Shown piece by piece: positions 63,180 to 64,000 of a DNA stretch of 64,000 nt (position 1 is its first letter; each line of letters begins with the position of its first letter). The stretch comes from Lachnospiraceae bacterium Marseille-Q4251. GTDB lineage: Bacteria > Bacillota > Clostridia > Lachnospirales > Lachnospiraceae. The position numbers and the translations under genes were made by a program. Below the pieces are notes generated by a model that did no database searches, was not told where the DNA came from, and was given only the letters and a program-made list of their open reading frames with translations. Location of the stretch: the NCBI GenBank assembly GCA_018223435.1, contig JAGTTO010000001.1, forward strand, positions 2,046,001-2,110,000, in the 5' to 3' direction.

Positions 63180-63225
63180 AAACCTCCAAACTGATGTAAG
63201 ATAGAATTACTCAGTTTGGAGGTTT
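63180..63225 (+). promoter_or_regulatory. Perfect inverted repeat ahead of IS256-type transposase
   Basis: The 15-bp arms AAACCTCCAAACTGA and TCAGTTTGGAGGTTT flank a 16-base loop, directly upstream of the transposase ATG at 63231. The GGAGG ribosome site lies in the second arm, so transcription from outside would fold it away. It may also act as a weak terminator of read-through. Confidence 0.8.
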
Positions 63226-63230
63226 ATTTT

Positions 63231-64000
63231 ATGGCAAGAAAAAAGGATTCACCACAAAAAGCAGCGCTTAGAGAACTCATGGGAAACTACCTGAAAGAAA
63301 ACAATGTAAAAGTAAAAGATGGAACAGATGTTAATTCCATTATGCGGGATATGATGTCTATCATTTTGGAAGGTGCCCTTGATCAGGAACTGGATGAAGA
63401 ACTGGGATATTCCAAGTATGATTATCGAAATAAAGAAACCGATAATTCCAGGAATGGACATTCCCAGAAAACGTTACATACCAGTTACGGAGATATGGAG
63501 ATTGATATTCCAAGGGATCGAAAAGGTGACTTCGAACCACAGGTTGTAAAGAAGTATCAGAATTCGATTACGCAAGACATGGAAGAAAAGATCATTTCCA
63601 TGTACGCAAAAGGAATGACTACTGCCGATATAGAAAGCCACATGCGTGAATTATACGATCTTGAGATCTCCGACAGTACTGTCAGCCGGATTACTGATAA
63701 GATCCTGCCAATAGTAAAAGAATGGCAGGAAAGGCCATTAGAAAGTGTGTATGCTGTTGTATTTATGGATGCGATCCATTTCCATGCCCGTAATGAGGGG
63801 CGGATTGTAAAACGTGCTGTTTACATTGCGATTGGGATCGATATGGAAGGACGTAAGGATGTCCTCGGAATGTATGTTGGTCAAAATGAAAGTGCCAAGT
63901 TCTGGCTCTCCATCCTGAATGGCCTGAAAAACCGGGGTGTAGAAGATATATTGATTGCGTGTGTGGATGGACTGACCGGTTTTCCACAAGCAATTGAAGC
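63231..64000 (+). mobile_element. IS256-family (mutator) transposase, partial at window end
   Basis: The ATG at 63231 opens MARKKDSPQKAALRELMGNY and the frame is still open at base 64000 after 256 codons, where full members have about 390-420. The pattern is typical: ALDQELDEELGYSKYDY, then RNGHSQKTLHTSYGDMEIDI, then ISMYAKGMTTADIESHM. First catalytic Asp is in VVFMDAIHFHA and the second in ACVDGLTGFPQA. The final Glu lies beyond the window. It is inserted in the IS4-type transposase, so it is the younger of the two. Confidence 0.93.

Overview
The window looks like chromosome from a gut-type Firmicute, most likely a Lachnospiraceae (Blautia/Ruminococcus-like) species. Supporting signs are strong AGGAGG-type ribosome sites, LplB/YtcP-type sugar importers, an archaeal-type aspS next to gatCAB, DapL-type lysine synthesis, two glutamine synthetases (GSI and GSIII) and a Bce-type resistance module. 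Genus-level placement is inference. No rRNA, tRNA or CRISPR array was seen.

Layout. 1-5.5 kb is a decayed zone on the minus strand: a sugar-importer/alpha-mannosidase locus with two in-frame chimeric joins, two frameshifts and a frameshifted AraC regulator, then an intact CdaR-type regulator, then remnants of a diguanylate cyclase and its V4R-like partner. 5.7-10.5 kb holds a heterodimeric ABC exporter and the MsmK/UgpC sugar-importer ATPase. 10.9-14.4 kb holds a DEDD exonuclease, a degenerate tyrosine-recombinase-like protein and a D,D-carboxypeptidase. 14.6-19.5 kb is a BceRS-BceAB-type module. An ECF S component and an AAA-ATPase remnant follow. 20.9-27.3 kb is a six-gene sialic-acid operon (regulator, nanA, sialidase, binding protein, two permeases). 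27.7-32.3 kb is aspS-gatCAB. 32.4-35.7 kb is glnA, an ANTAR regulator and dapL. 36.4-38.1 kb has a MerR regulator and a zinc alcohol dehydrogenase. 38.2-48.9 kb is an oligosaccharide operon (binding protein, two permeases, GH13, GH3, GH36) under a LacI repressor. 49.6-61.5 kb is a glutamine cluster: gltD, gltB and pyrG on the minus strand, then glnN and purF on the plus strand. 61.7-64 kb is AT-rich accessory DNA with an IS4-type transposase interrupted by an IS256-family element that runs off the window.

How it works together. The three sugar-import loci encode no ATPase, so the single MsmK-type ATPase at 9.4-10.5 kb is the obvious shared motor. Nitrogen genes dominate the right half. glnA, glnN and pyrG each have a near-consensus promoter followed within about 10-20 nt by an intrinsic terminator, and an ANTAR antiterminator lies directly downstream of glnA, so termination control of glutamine-related genes is a reasonable model.

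The least explained features are three families of intergenic palindromic repeats: a 54-235 bp element with GTAACAGTTCAG-like ends (four copies), a modular element with a conserved loop on differing GC-rich stems that also forms 350-bp nested palindromes (three loci), and one 165-bp palindrome ending in CTAGTGT/ACACTAG.
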